Shown one piece after another: positions 3,911 through 9,669 of a stretch of DNA of 11,829 nucleotides. This DNA is from Ruminococcus sp. (GTDB taxonomy: Bacteria > Bacillota > Clostridia > Oscillospirales > Ruminococcaceae), in NCBI GenBank assembly GCA_029063695.1, contig JAIDNR010000156.1, positions 1 through 11,829 on the forward strand. The letters run 5' to 3'. The notes below the pieces were generated by a model, which worked only from the letters and a program-made list of their open reading frames with translations, did not search any database and was not told where the DNA came from. The position numbers and the translations under genes were made by a program. The first letter of the stretch is position 1. Each line of letters opens with the position of its first letter.

Positions 3911-6385
3911 ATGATTAGAAACAGAATTACAAGGATTATTGCAGGTATTATAAGCTGTATACTTGTGGGAGTTTTTGCTTTCAGATTTACAGAACTTGTA
4001 ATAGCTGACCAAAAAAAATGGAATGAATCATATATGTCAAGTTACACTGTTTCAGATGAAATGAATGATATTTATTATAAGCTGTGGGCAGTCGGCAATA
4101 TGTGGCTGAGAAATCTTGACGAAAATGGTAAATTCAATGGTACTGAAGAACTCGAAAAACAGACAATTACCGCACTTCAGGAACTCGGCTGTATGGATTC
4201 AAAGGGTAACATTTTATTGAATGATGTCAAAAGTGATTATGAGTATCTTGTAAGCTACGGAAGCAATAGTTTTTCAAATACTGATAAAAGTTATGACAAA
4301 TTCAACGGCGATTATGTTCTGACAAGAAAAAATGACAGTATCATGTATACATGTATTACAGGCTGGACTTATAATAACAATAACTTCAATATGTATGATA
4401 CAAATTATGGTATGCATTATTATTATCTCAACGGCAACGGAATTGCTCTTTTTGATTATGATACAACGGGACTTAACAGCTATGTTGATGATTTGGGTGC
4501 AACGATTTATTATAAAATCGACGGCTCTACTCCGCTTCCAGATGACTATTATAATTATTCTTATAACAGTCATGGTTATAATGGTTATGATTACAGAGAA
4601 TATACAGAAATATATGATGAATATGGCAACCAGATTGCAACTGTTCCACGTGATACGATAACTTATGATTACTATGACGGAAACGGGAATGTTATTTTAA
4701 GTGAAACAGTTCCCGAATATGATGAATATGATGAAAATGTTCCACGTGAAACAATTCCTAAATACGATGAAGGTGTGTATGTTTATCTGAATGATAAATT
4801 TATTAAAGTAGAACAGGAGAAGTTCAAAACATTTCAGCTTAAGGAAATGCCTCTCACTATTGCTATCAAGCCAAATGATGAAATTGTTAATAATCTTGAA
4901 ACTTATCACAATGAGATGGCTGAAAATCAGAAACAGATTACTGTCTCAATTATGAATAATATTCCGCTTCTTATTATCGCTTTTATTTTACTGATATTTG
5001 TACTCATTACGGGCGGTTACAGTACCAAAGAGAAAAAGTTTGTCATGACTTTCTGTGACAGAATCTTTGCTGAAATTCCCGTTGCTCTGATTGTCTTTTC
5101 GGTTATCTGCGGTGTGATGACTGTCGATTTTTATGATTCCTACGGTTTCTATGATTTTATAAATGAAATTTACTCAGAACATACGTTTCAGATAGTTTGT
5201 GGTGTTATCTGTTTTATGCTGTTCGGTATTATTATTCTTTCACTGAACAGCCTTATAGTAAGAATCAAGTGCCGTTGTTTCTGGAAAACTACTTTCATTT
5301 ATGCTTTTCTGGTAACAGTATGGGGCTGGATAAAAAAATTCAGAAGTCTTGTTGCAGATAAATTTGTAAGTCATGATATGCTAAGAGATGATAAATTTAC
5401 AAGAAGATTTCTCGTTCGTACTATTGCTTGTGTTATTGTGGAATTTTTCTTTGCATTTGTTTTTATAGACTGGGACGCTTATGGTGTATTGTTCTTCTTT
5501 TCATTTATATTGCTGACAGGTTATATTGCTCTCAGTATGCTTGATTTAATGGCGATGAACAGAATAAGCAGACATATTACTGCAATAAACAGCGGTGATT
5601 ATACTCCGCATACAGAGAACAAATATTCTTCCGCTTACTGCATTACTCAGAAACTTAACAATATTTCGGCAGGTATTCAGAGTGCGGTTGACAGGCAGTT
5701 ACAGTCGGAACGAATGAAGATAGATTTAGTTACAAATGTCTCACATGATTTGAAAACTCCGCTGACTTCTATAATAAGTTACATAGATTTGCTGTCGTCT
5801 GAGGAACTTTCTCCTGAAGCAAGAGACTATGTTACGATTATAGAAAACAAGTCGCAGAGACTGAAATCCATGGTTGCTGATTTGTTTGACCTTGCTAAAG
5901 CGACAAGCCGTACTGATGTTGATATGGAAAAAATCGATGCTGTTATTCTTACCAATCAGGTACTTGCCGATTTAAGTGACAAGATTGAAACAGCAGGTAA
6001 ACAGCTTAAAGTTGATATAAAGTCCGAAACAGCACCTGTTGTTGCTGAGGGTAAAAAAATGTACAGAGTTTTGCAGAATCTTATTGATAATGCACTTAAA
6101 TATTCGCTTGATGGTACAAGAATTTATCTTACTCTGAAACATGAGCTTGGCTATTGTGTTATAAGCGTAAAGAATATCGCTTCTTATGAAATGACTTTTA
6201 CTCCCGATGAGATAACGGAACGCTTTACAAGAGGTGACGAATCAAGGAGTACTGAGGGAAACGGTCTCGGTCTTTCAATTGCAAAAAGCTTTACGGAGGC
6301 CTGCGGCGGAATGTTTGGCATAGCAATAGACGGAGATGTTTTCACAGCGGAAATAAAACTGCCTATCAATAATATAACAGAATAA
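3911..6385 (+). CDS. Large multi-pass sensor histidine kinase with tyrosine-rich extracellular domain
   Basis: An 824-residue kinase, about twice the usual VanS length. A first membrane helix (7-32) precedes an extracellular region of about 315 residues, very rich in Tyr, Asp and Asn from about 110 to 300 and with repeated VPRDT/VPRET/VPEYD peptides. Further membrane segments follow near 351-370, 389-406, 427-450, 459-474, 501-519 and 525-546, then a HAMP-like linker. The catalytic half is intact: H-box VSHDLKTPL with H612, N-box NLIDNALKYS (723-732) with N727, and G-box GNGLGLS (783-789). It should phosphorylate the regulator encoded upstream in the same operon. The signal is unknown; an envelope or wall ligand is plausible given the carboxypeptidase between them. 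AAAGGAG lies six bases before the start. One perfect and two degenerate parS-like sites lie within the sequence for the extracellular domain. Confidence 0.9.
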   Translation: MIRNRITRIIAGIISCILVGVFAFRFTELVIADQKKWNESYMSSYTVSDEMNDIYYKLWAVGNMWLRNLDENGKFNGTEELEKQTITALQELGCMDSKGNILLNDVKSDYEYLVSYGSNSFSNTDKSYDKFNGDYVLTRKNDSIMYTCITGWTYNNNNFNMYDTNYGMHYYYLNGNGIALFDYDTTGLNSYVDDLGATIYYKIDGSTPLPDDYYNYSYNSHGYNGYDYREYTEIYDEYGNQIATVPRDTITYDYYDGNGNVILSETVPEYDEYDENVPRETIPKYDEGVYVYLNDKFIKVEQEKFKTFQLKEMPLTIAIKPNDEIVNNLETYHNEMAENQKQITVSIMNNIPLLIIAFILLIFVLITGGYSTKEKKFVMTFCDRIFAEIPVALIVFSVICGVMTVDFYDSYGFYDFINEIYSEHTFQIVCGVICFMLFGIIILSLNSLIVRIKCRCFWKTTFIYAFLVTVWGWIKKFRSLVADKFVSHDMLRDDKFTRRFLVRTIACVIVEFFFAFVFIDWDAYGVLFFFSFILLTGYIALSMLDLMAMNRISRHITAINSGDYTPHTENKYSSAYCITQKLNNISAGIQSAVDRQLQSERMKIDLVTNVSHDLKTPLTSIISYIDLLSSEELSPEARDYVTIIENKSQRLKSMVADLFDLAKATSRTDVDMEKIDAVILTNQVLADLSDKIETAGKQLKVDIKSETAPVVAEGKKMYRVLQNLIDNALKYSLDGTRIYLTLKHELGYCVISVKNIASYEMTFTPDEITERFTRGDESRSTEGNGLGLSIAKSFTEACGGMFGIAIDGDVFTAEIKLPINNITE
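4642..4657. other. Degenerate parS-like site inside the kinase gene
   Basis: TGTTCCACGTGATACG matches TGTTCCACGTGAAACA at 14 of 16 positions, with an intact left half and CACGTG core. In frame it encodes the VPRDT peptide. ParB affinity is likely lower than at the perfect sites. Confidence 0.5.
4693..4708. other. Weak parS-like half site inside the kinase gene
   Basis: TATTTTAAGTGAAACA matches TGTTTCACGTGAAACA at 13 of 16 positions. The right half GTGAAACA is perfect, but the CACGTG core is broken. It lies about midway between the sites at 4642 and 4738. It may be a decayed site or chance. Confidence 0.25.
4738..4753. other. parS: parS site 6, inside the kinase coding sequence
   Basis: TGTTCCACGTGAAACA matches the consensus used for Bacillus subtilis parS at every position. 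It lies in frame in the kinase gene and encodes the peptide VPRET of the extracellular domain. A parS inside a coding region has precedent: one B. subtilis site lies within the spo0J (parB) gene. Confidence 0.88.
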
Positions 6386-6396
6386 TCAGGACAGGC

Positions 6397-6425
6397 AAAA
6401 GGGAATCCAATGAGGATTCCCTTTT
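6397..6425. terminator. Bidirectional terminator between kinase and Xre regulator genes
   Basis: AAAAGGGAATCC (6397-6408) pairs perfectly with GGATTCCCTTTT (6414-6425) around a five-base loop, giving a 12-bp stem with A and T ends. It serves the kinase operon from the left and the convergent Xre gene, whose stop codon is at 6431, from the right. Confidence 0.9.
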
Positions 6426-6430
6426 ATGTA

Positions 6431-6673
6431 TCAATATAATTCCTGTTCGAGTGTTCTGAAAATCGCTGTATCAAAAAAATCCGTAATTGTGATATTGAGT
6501 CCGTCACAAAGTTTTTTAATGGTGACAATTCCGATATTTCTGGTTCTGGAGTTCACAATGTCGTTGACTGTTGACTGTGTTACGCCTGAAATGGTCGAGA
6601 GTTTATTGACAGTAATCTGTCTTTCACTGCAAAGTTCGACGATACGATAGGCAACTGCTTCTGAAATGTTCAT
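6431..6673 (-). CDS. Small Xre/Cro-CI-type HTH transcriptional regulator
   Basis: An 80-residue protein made almost entirely of one Cro/CI helix-turn-helix domain. The segment ITVNKLSTISGVTQSTVNDIVNSR (about 20-43) has the helix-turn-helix pattern, and TIKKLCDGLNITITDFF (51-67) is the usual fourth and fifth helix of single-domain Xre regulators. It is probably a homodimeric DNA-binding protein. AGAAAGGAT lies nine bases before the start. A weak minus-strand extended -10 (TGC then TATTAT, 6717-6712) could drive it. It is divergent from the small RNA candidate, whose promoter carries inverted repeats, so it may regulate that promoter; this is inference. No toxin, phage or integrase gene is adjacent. 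Its targets are unknown. Confidence 0.85.
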   Translation of the reverse strand: MNISEAVAYRIVELCSERQITVNKLSTISGVTQSTVNDIVNSRTRNIGIVTIKKLCDGLNITITDFFDTAIFRTLEQELY

Positions 6674-6741
6674 AATGTTATTATCCTTTCTTAGTATAAT
6701 TTACATAATTAATAATAGCATTTTTTGTGCAAGATTATTGT

Positions 6742-6770
6742 CGGTTAACCGTTGACTTTTTCCGAAAAGT
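6742..6770. promoter_or_regulatory. Candidate operator: two inverted repeats at the small RNA promoter
   Basis: CGGTTAACCG (6742-6751) is a perfect 10-bp palindrome that touches the -35 box at 6752. A second inverted repeat, ACTTTT (6755-6760) with AAAAGT (6765-6770), lies in the -35/-10 region. Their positions are where a repressor or activator would bind. The divergent Xre regulator is the natural candidate, but nothing in the sequence proves that pairing. Confidence 0.45.
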
Positions 6771-6780
6771 ATTGTATAAT
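6752..6780 (+). promoter_or_regulatory. Promoter of the candidate small RNA
   Basis: TTGACT (6752-6757) and a perfect TATAAT (6775-6780) have a 17-bp spacer. Transcription would start near 6787. No ORF with a ribosome binding site follows before the terminator at 6863-6895. Confidence 0.85.
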
Positions 6781-6786
6781 AATACA

Positions 6787-6895
6787 TGATATATGAAGCG
6801 GTTTTCCGCTGATATATTGAGTGTCTTGTGATTCTTCACACAAGTCATTCCATTCTCTTTTCAAGTCCCTGTTATGCAGGGACTTTCTCCTTTTT
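6787..6895 (+). ncRNA. Candidate small non-coding RNA (about 110 nt)
   Basis: The 314 bases between the Xre and YlxM start codons hold an independent transcription unit with no credible ORF. After a consensus promoter come hairpin 1 (ATATAT 6789-6794 with 6812-6817, an internal loop, then AGCGG with CCGCT around TTTT), hairpin 2 (CTTGTG 6825-6830 with CACAAG 6839-6844), a pyrimidine-rich single strand (about 6846-6862), and a terminator hairpin (6863-6885) with a T-rich tail. The pyrimidine stretches, including TCTCC in the tail (6886-6890), could pair with Shine-Dalgarno sequences, as some Gram-positive small RNAs do. It is not the SRP RNA: the conserved GGAAG-type apical motif is absent. 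I do not recognise its family. It could instead be a leader that reads through into ylxM, but ylxM has its own promoter. Confidence 0.6.
6863..6895 (+). terminator. Intrinsic terminator of the candidate small RNA
   Basis: AAGTCCCTG (6863-6871) pairs perfectly with CAGGGACTT (6877-6885) around a five-base loop. The tail TCTCCTTTTT is T-rich but interrupted by C residues, so termination may be slightly leaky. Confidence 0.85.
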
Positions 6896-6924
6896 GTTAA
6901 ATAAACAAAATTATATCACAGCTA

Positions 6925-6953
6925 TTGACAAATATACAAAAATGATGTATAAT
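6925..6953 (+). promoter_or_regulatory. Promoter of the ylxM-ffh-rpsP-khpA operon
   Basis: TTGACA (6925-6930) and TATAAT (6948-6953) are perfect boxes with a 17-bp spacer. The ATG at 6952 overlaps the -10 box, so it cannot be the start codon of ylxM in transcripts made here. Confidence 0.93.
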
Positions 6954-6987
6954 GTGTAAAGTGATTTTGCATTACAGGGGTGCTTTT

Positions 6988-7323
6988 ATGGCAAAAGAAC
7001 TGAAATTCGTTATGCTTCTTGACTGCTATGGTGATTTGCTTACGGAGCATCAGCGTAATGTTATGGAGCTGTATTACTGTGAGGATTTATCTCTTGCCGA
7101 AATAGGAAGTCCTCTGGGAATCACAAGGCAGGCTGTGAGAAGTCTTATTAAAAGGACTGAAGATATTCTGCTGAATTATGAGGAAAAACTCGGTTTCGCA
7201 AAACGTCTCGGAGAAATGCGTGAGTGTTTCAGACGTATAAATAATGCAGTTCAGGAAATTGAAGATGAAAAGCTCAGAGAAATTATAAAAAACGAAATAA
7301 ACAGCGGTCTTGATTTATTGTAA
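6988..7323 (+). CDS. ylxM: YlxM-family helix-turn-helix protein associated with Ffh
   Basis: A small acidic protein of 111 residues from the ATG at 6988. That start is preferred over the in-frame ATG at 6952 because the latter lies in the -10 box; AGGGGTG at 6976-6982 precedes the chosen start. The sequence LTEHQRNVMELYYCEDLSLAEIG followed by GITRQAVRSLIKRTEDIL is a sigma-70 region-4-like helix-turn-helix, the hallmark of the UPF0122/YlxM family. The C-terminal half is helical and charged. The gene lies 12 bp before ffh, the conserved Firmicutes arrangement. YlxM of streptococci (there called YlxM or p13) has been linked to signal recognition particle function, stimulating Ffh and FtsY GTPase activity; transcription control is the older suggestion. 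Confidence 0.92.
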   Translation: MAKELKFVMLLDCYGDLLTEHQRNVMELYYCEDLSLAEIGSPLGITRQAVRSLIKRTEDILLNYEEKLGFAKRLGEMRECFRRINNAVQEIEDEKLREIIKNEINSGLDLL

Positions 7324-7335
7324 GGAGGAAAAGGC

Positions 7336-8718
7336 ATGGCATTTGAAGGTCTTTCAGAAAAACTGAATAACGTCTTTAAAAAGCTCAAATCTCGGGGAAA
7401 GCTTTCTGAAAAGGACGTAAAAGAAGCTATGCGTGAAGTTAAACTTGCTCTCCTTGAGGCTGATGTAAGCTATAAAGTAGTAAAGGACTTTGTTGCAAAG
7501 GTTTCTGAACGTGCTGTGGGCGAGGACGTTCTTGCAAGTCTCACTCCTGCTCAGCAGGTTGTTAAAATCGTTAATGAGGAGCTGTGTGCTCTTATGGGCA
7601 ACAGCAATTCAAGAATAAATTTCGCATCAAAGCCGCCCACTGTTATTATGATGTGTGGTCTGCAAGGTTCGGGTAAGACAACTCACGCCGCAAAACTTGC
7701 TAAGATGCTCAAAAAAGAGGGTCATTATCCTCTGCTTGCTGCCTGTGATATTTACCGTCCTGCTGCTATAAATCAGCTTCAGGTTGTTGGTAAAAAGGCA
7801 GATGTAAAAGTGTTTGAAATGGGACAGATTGACCCTGTTATCATTGCTAAACAGGCTCTCGCACACGCAAAGGATTACGGTCACGATATTCTTATTATAG
7901 ATACGGCAGGTCGTCTGCACGTTGATGAAGCTCTTATGGAAGAACTTAAGAATATCAAAGAGCTTACAAATCCTGATGAAATCATGCTTGTTGTCGATGC
8001 CATGACAGGTCAAGATGCTGTTAATGTTGCTTCCGCTTTTGATGAAGCTGTCGGTATTACAAGTGTACTGATGTCAAAGCTTGATTCCGATACCCGTGGA
8101 GGTGCGGCTCTTTCCGTACTTTCGGTTACGGGCAAGCCGATAAAATATGTCGGCATGGGCGAAAAGCTTGATGATTTTGAACAGTTCCACCCTGAAAGAA
8201 TGGCTTCTCGTATTCTCGGCATGGGTGATGTTCTTACGCTTATTGAAAAAGCTGAAAACGTTATGTCCAAAAATGAAGCCGAAAAACTTACTCAGCGTTT
8301 CAAGGAAAATAAGTTCGATATGAATGATTTACTTGAACAGATGAAGCAGATACGCAAAATGGGCAGTATGAAGTCAATTATCAGTATGCTTCCCGGTCTC
8401 GGCGATAAACTCAAGGACGTTGATGTTGATGACAGTCAGCTTAACAGAATAGAGGCTATCATTACTTCAATGACAAAGGCTGAACGTGAAAAGCCCTCCA
8501 TTATAAATCCGTCGAGAAAAAGACGTATTGCTGCTGGTTCGGGTACTAAAGTCGAGGAAGTAAACAGACTGCTGAAACAGTTTGAACAGATGCAGAAGAT
8601 TATGAAACAGTTTACAGGCAAAAACAGTAAAATGAATCTCCGTAAAGCAAGAAAACAGCTTGCAGGTATGAACTTTGACAAGATTTCGGGCAAGGGCGGA
8701 GGTCTGCCACCAATTTAA
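7336..8718 (+). CDS. ffh: Signal recognition particle protein Ffh (SRP54 GTPase)
   Basis: A full-length Ffh of 460 residues (usual 445-460). The N domain (about 1-95) has the ALLEADVSYKVV pattern. The G domain (about 96-295) shows the P-loop GLQGSGKTT (108-116), DTAGR (189-193), and SKLDSDTRGGAALS from S247, where the common TKLDGD is changed at two positions by serine. The methionine-rich M domain (about 305-460) binds SRP RNA and signal peptides and includes SRKRRIAAGSG (393-403). Ffh binds signal sequences on the ribosome and, with FtsY, delivers nascent membrane proteins to SecYEG. The ribosome binding site AAGGAGG (7322-7328) overlaps the ylxM stop, pointing to coupled translation. The small membrane protein gene follows after eight bases. 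Confidence 0.98.
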   Translation: MAFEGLSEKLNNVFKKLKSRGKLSEKDVKEAMREVKLALLEADVSYKVVKDFVAKVSERAVGEDVLASLTPAQQVVKIVNEELCALMGNSNSRINFASKPPTVIMMCGLQGSGKTTHAAKLAKMLKKEGHYPLLAACDIYRPAAINQLQVVGKKADVKVFEMGQIDPVIIAKQALAHAKDYGHDILIIDTAGRLHVDEALMEELKNIKELTNPDEIMLVVDAMTGQDAVNVASAFDEAVGITSVLMSKLDSDTRGGAALSVLSVTGKPIKYVGMGEKLDDFEQFHPERMASRILGMGDVLTLIEKAENVMSKNEAEKLTQRFKENKFDMNDLLEQMKQIRKMGSMKSIISMLPGLGDKLKDVDVDDSQLNRIEAIITSMTKAEREKPSIINPSRKRRIAAGSGTKVEEVNRLLKQFEQMQKIMKQFTGKNSKMNLRKARKQLAGMNFDKISGKGGGLPPI

Positions 8719-8726
8719 GGTGAATT

Positions 8727-9008
8727 ATGAATGTTATCTACAGTATTATGATAAGTGATTTTGTGCAGTTTCTTTTACGTGTAAGACGCAGGCGGAGACA
8801 TTATCATCACAGTTCAGGAAGTTCGGGCAGTATGTCAATTTTAGAACTTATTGTATTTCTTGCCGGCGCTGTTCTCGTATATATTGCTTTCAAAACAAGT
8901 CTTATTGAGAAAATTACTTCAAGTGAACTTATTCGTACTATACTGAAAATTGTTGTTACTCTTATCGGTATTTCTCTAATTGCAGGCTCGTTTGTCCTTG
9001 ATATATAA
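8727..9008 (+). CDS. Small two-helix membrane protein, unknown function
   Basis: A 93-residue protein that I do not recognise. It has an arginine-rich stretch RVRRRRRHYHH (18-28), a Ser/Gly linker, and two hydrophobic helices (about 37-55 and 70-91) joined by a short polar loop. The basic segment probably faces the cytoplasm. The gene lies eight bases after ffh and uses a ribosome binding site (AAGGTG) that overlaps the ffh stop, so it is translated with the SRP operon. It sits between ffh and rpsP, which are often direct neighbours. A role in membrane insertion or targeting is a guess from position only. The next in-frame ATG (8748) has no ribosome binding site. Confidence 0.72.
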   Translation: MNVIYSIMISDFVQFLLRVRRRRRHYHHSSGSSGSMSILELIVFLAGAVLVYIAFKTSLIEKITSSELIRTILKIVVTLIGISLIAGSFVLDI

Positions 9009-9076
9009 ATAAGATTTCATGCGTATTAAAAACGCTTGATATATACAAAAATACTATTTCCGGAGGTGAAATTAAA

Positions 9077-9319
9077 ATGGCAGTTAAAATCAGACTTAGA
9101 AGAATGGGTGCCAAGAAAGCTCCTTTCTATCGTGTTGTTGTTGCTGATTCAAGATATCCGAGAGATGGAAGATTCGTTGAGGAAATCGGTTACTATGACC
9201 CGACTAAAGAACCTTCTGTAATCAAGATTGATGCTGATAAGGCTAAAGATTGGATTAAGAAGGGTGCACAGCCAACAGATACAGTAAAGAATCTTCTTAA
9301 AATTGAAGGTATTCTTTAA
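9077..9319 (+). CDS. rpsP: 30S ribosomal protein S16
   Basis: 80 residues, normal for bacterial S16. The N-terminus MAVKIRLRRMGAKKAPFYRV, with VVADSRYPRDGRFVEEIGYYDP after it, is diagnostic of the family. S16 is an assembly protein that binds helices of the 5' and central domains of 16S rRNA. GGAGGTG (9062-9068) gives a strong ribosome binding site. No good promoter is seen in the 68-bp gap after the small membrane protein, so it is probably transcribed from 6925-6953. Confidence 0.98.
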   Translation: MAVKIRLRRMGAKKAPFYRVVVADSRYPRDGRFVEEIGYYDPTKEPSVIKIDADKAKDWIKKGAQPTDTVKNLLKIEGIL

Positions 9320-9337
9320 TTCCGCAATGCTGAGGAG

Positions 9338-9366
9338 GAGGAGAGACAATATATAGTCTCTGCCTC
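9338..9366 (+). other. RNA hairpin between rpsP and khpA
   Basis: GAGGAGAGAC (9338-9347) pairs with GTCTCTGCCTC (9356-9366), leaving one bulged G and an eight-base AT loop. The upstream strand is a purine run (GAGGAGGAGGAG) that resembles a ribosome binding site but has no start codon after it. A GCG plus six T residues lies at about 9378-9386, too far for a classical terminator. It may be an RNA processing or stability element; the function is unknown. Confidence 0.5.
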
Positions 9367-9401
9367 TGTTCCGAAAGCGTTTTTTCCTATGGAGGACTTT
9401 T

Positions 9402-9635
9402 ATGAAAGATTTACTTTATGCAATCGCAGCAGGTCTTGTTGAGGATAAGTCTGCTATAAAAATTGTTGAAGATGCTCCCGATGAAGAGGGCGTTATTAAT
9501 TTCCACCTTTCCGTTGCTCCGGATGATATGGGTCGTGTTATTGGAAAACAGGGCAGAATTGCCAAGGCTCTCAGAACTATTATGAGAGCAGGTGCTGCTA
9601 AAAAAGACCTTAAGGTTGCTGTTACGATTGAATAA
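9402..9635 (+). CDS. khpA: KH-domain RNA-binding protein KhpA
   Basis: A 77-residue single KH domain (YlqC/KhpA family). The conserved loop GRVIGKQGRIAKALR (44-58) contains the GxxG motif G48-K-Q-G51, and FHLSVAPDDM lies before it as in the family. KhpA forms a complex with KhpB (Jag/EloR) and binds RNA; in streptococci it affects cell elongation and division. TGGAGG lies eight bases before the start. rpsP-khpA is the typical order, but the usual next genes rimM, trmD and rplS are missing and a terminator follows at once. Confidence 0.95.
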   Translation: MKDLLYAIAAGLVEDKSAIKIVEDAPDEEGVINFHLSVAPDDMGRVIGKQGRIAKALRTIMRAGAAKKDLKVAVTIE

Positions 9636-9639
9636 GTCA

Positions 9640-9669
9640 AAAGCACTCGCTCTACTGAACGGGTGCTTT
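9640..9669. terminator. Convergent terminator after khpA
   Basis: AAAGCACTCG (9640-9649) pairs with CGGGTGCTTT (9660-9669) with one G-U pair and a ten-base loop. The plus-strand tail (CTGTTTG) is poor and the minus-strand tail (TGACTTATT) is weak, so efficiency is uncertain. It overlaps the last codons of the convergent minus-strand membrane protein gene. Confidence 0.7.

Noticed and set aside
36..4753. CRISPR array or mobile-element terminal repeats
   Set aside because: The repeated units are 16-bp palindromes spaced by 96 to 1797 bp across genes, with no spacers, target-site duplications, transposase or cas genes.
4274..4909. Long open frames on both strands within the kinase extracellular domain
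   Set aside because: They are shadows caused by AT-rich, Tyr/Asn-rich codons of the real gene; they lack ribosome binding sites and have implausible compositions.
2408..6385. Vancomycin resistance gene cluster
   Set aside because: Only VanR-like and VanY-like proteins are present; the kinase differs from VanS, and no ligase, dehydrogenase or VanX gene is visible.
6787..6895. SRP (4.5S/scRNA) RNA next to ffh
   Set aside because: The conserved apical domain with its GGAA-type tetraloop and asymmetric loop is not present, and the stems do not form one long hairpin.
6952..6987. Upstream start for ylxM adding 12 residues
   Set aside because: The ATG at 6952 lies inside the TATAAT box and has no ribosome binding site; the ATG at 6988 has AGGGGTG and gives the usual N-terminus.
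7627..8693. Antisense open frames across ffh
   Set aside because: ffh is unambiguous across the whole span, and the antisense frames have no ribosome binding sites or recognisable motifs.
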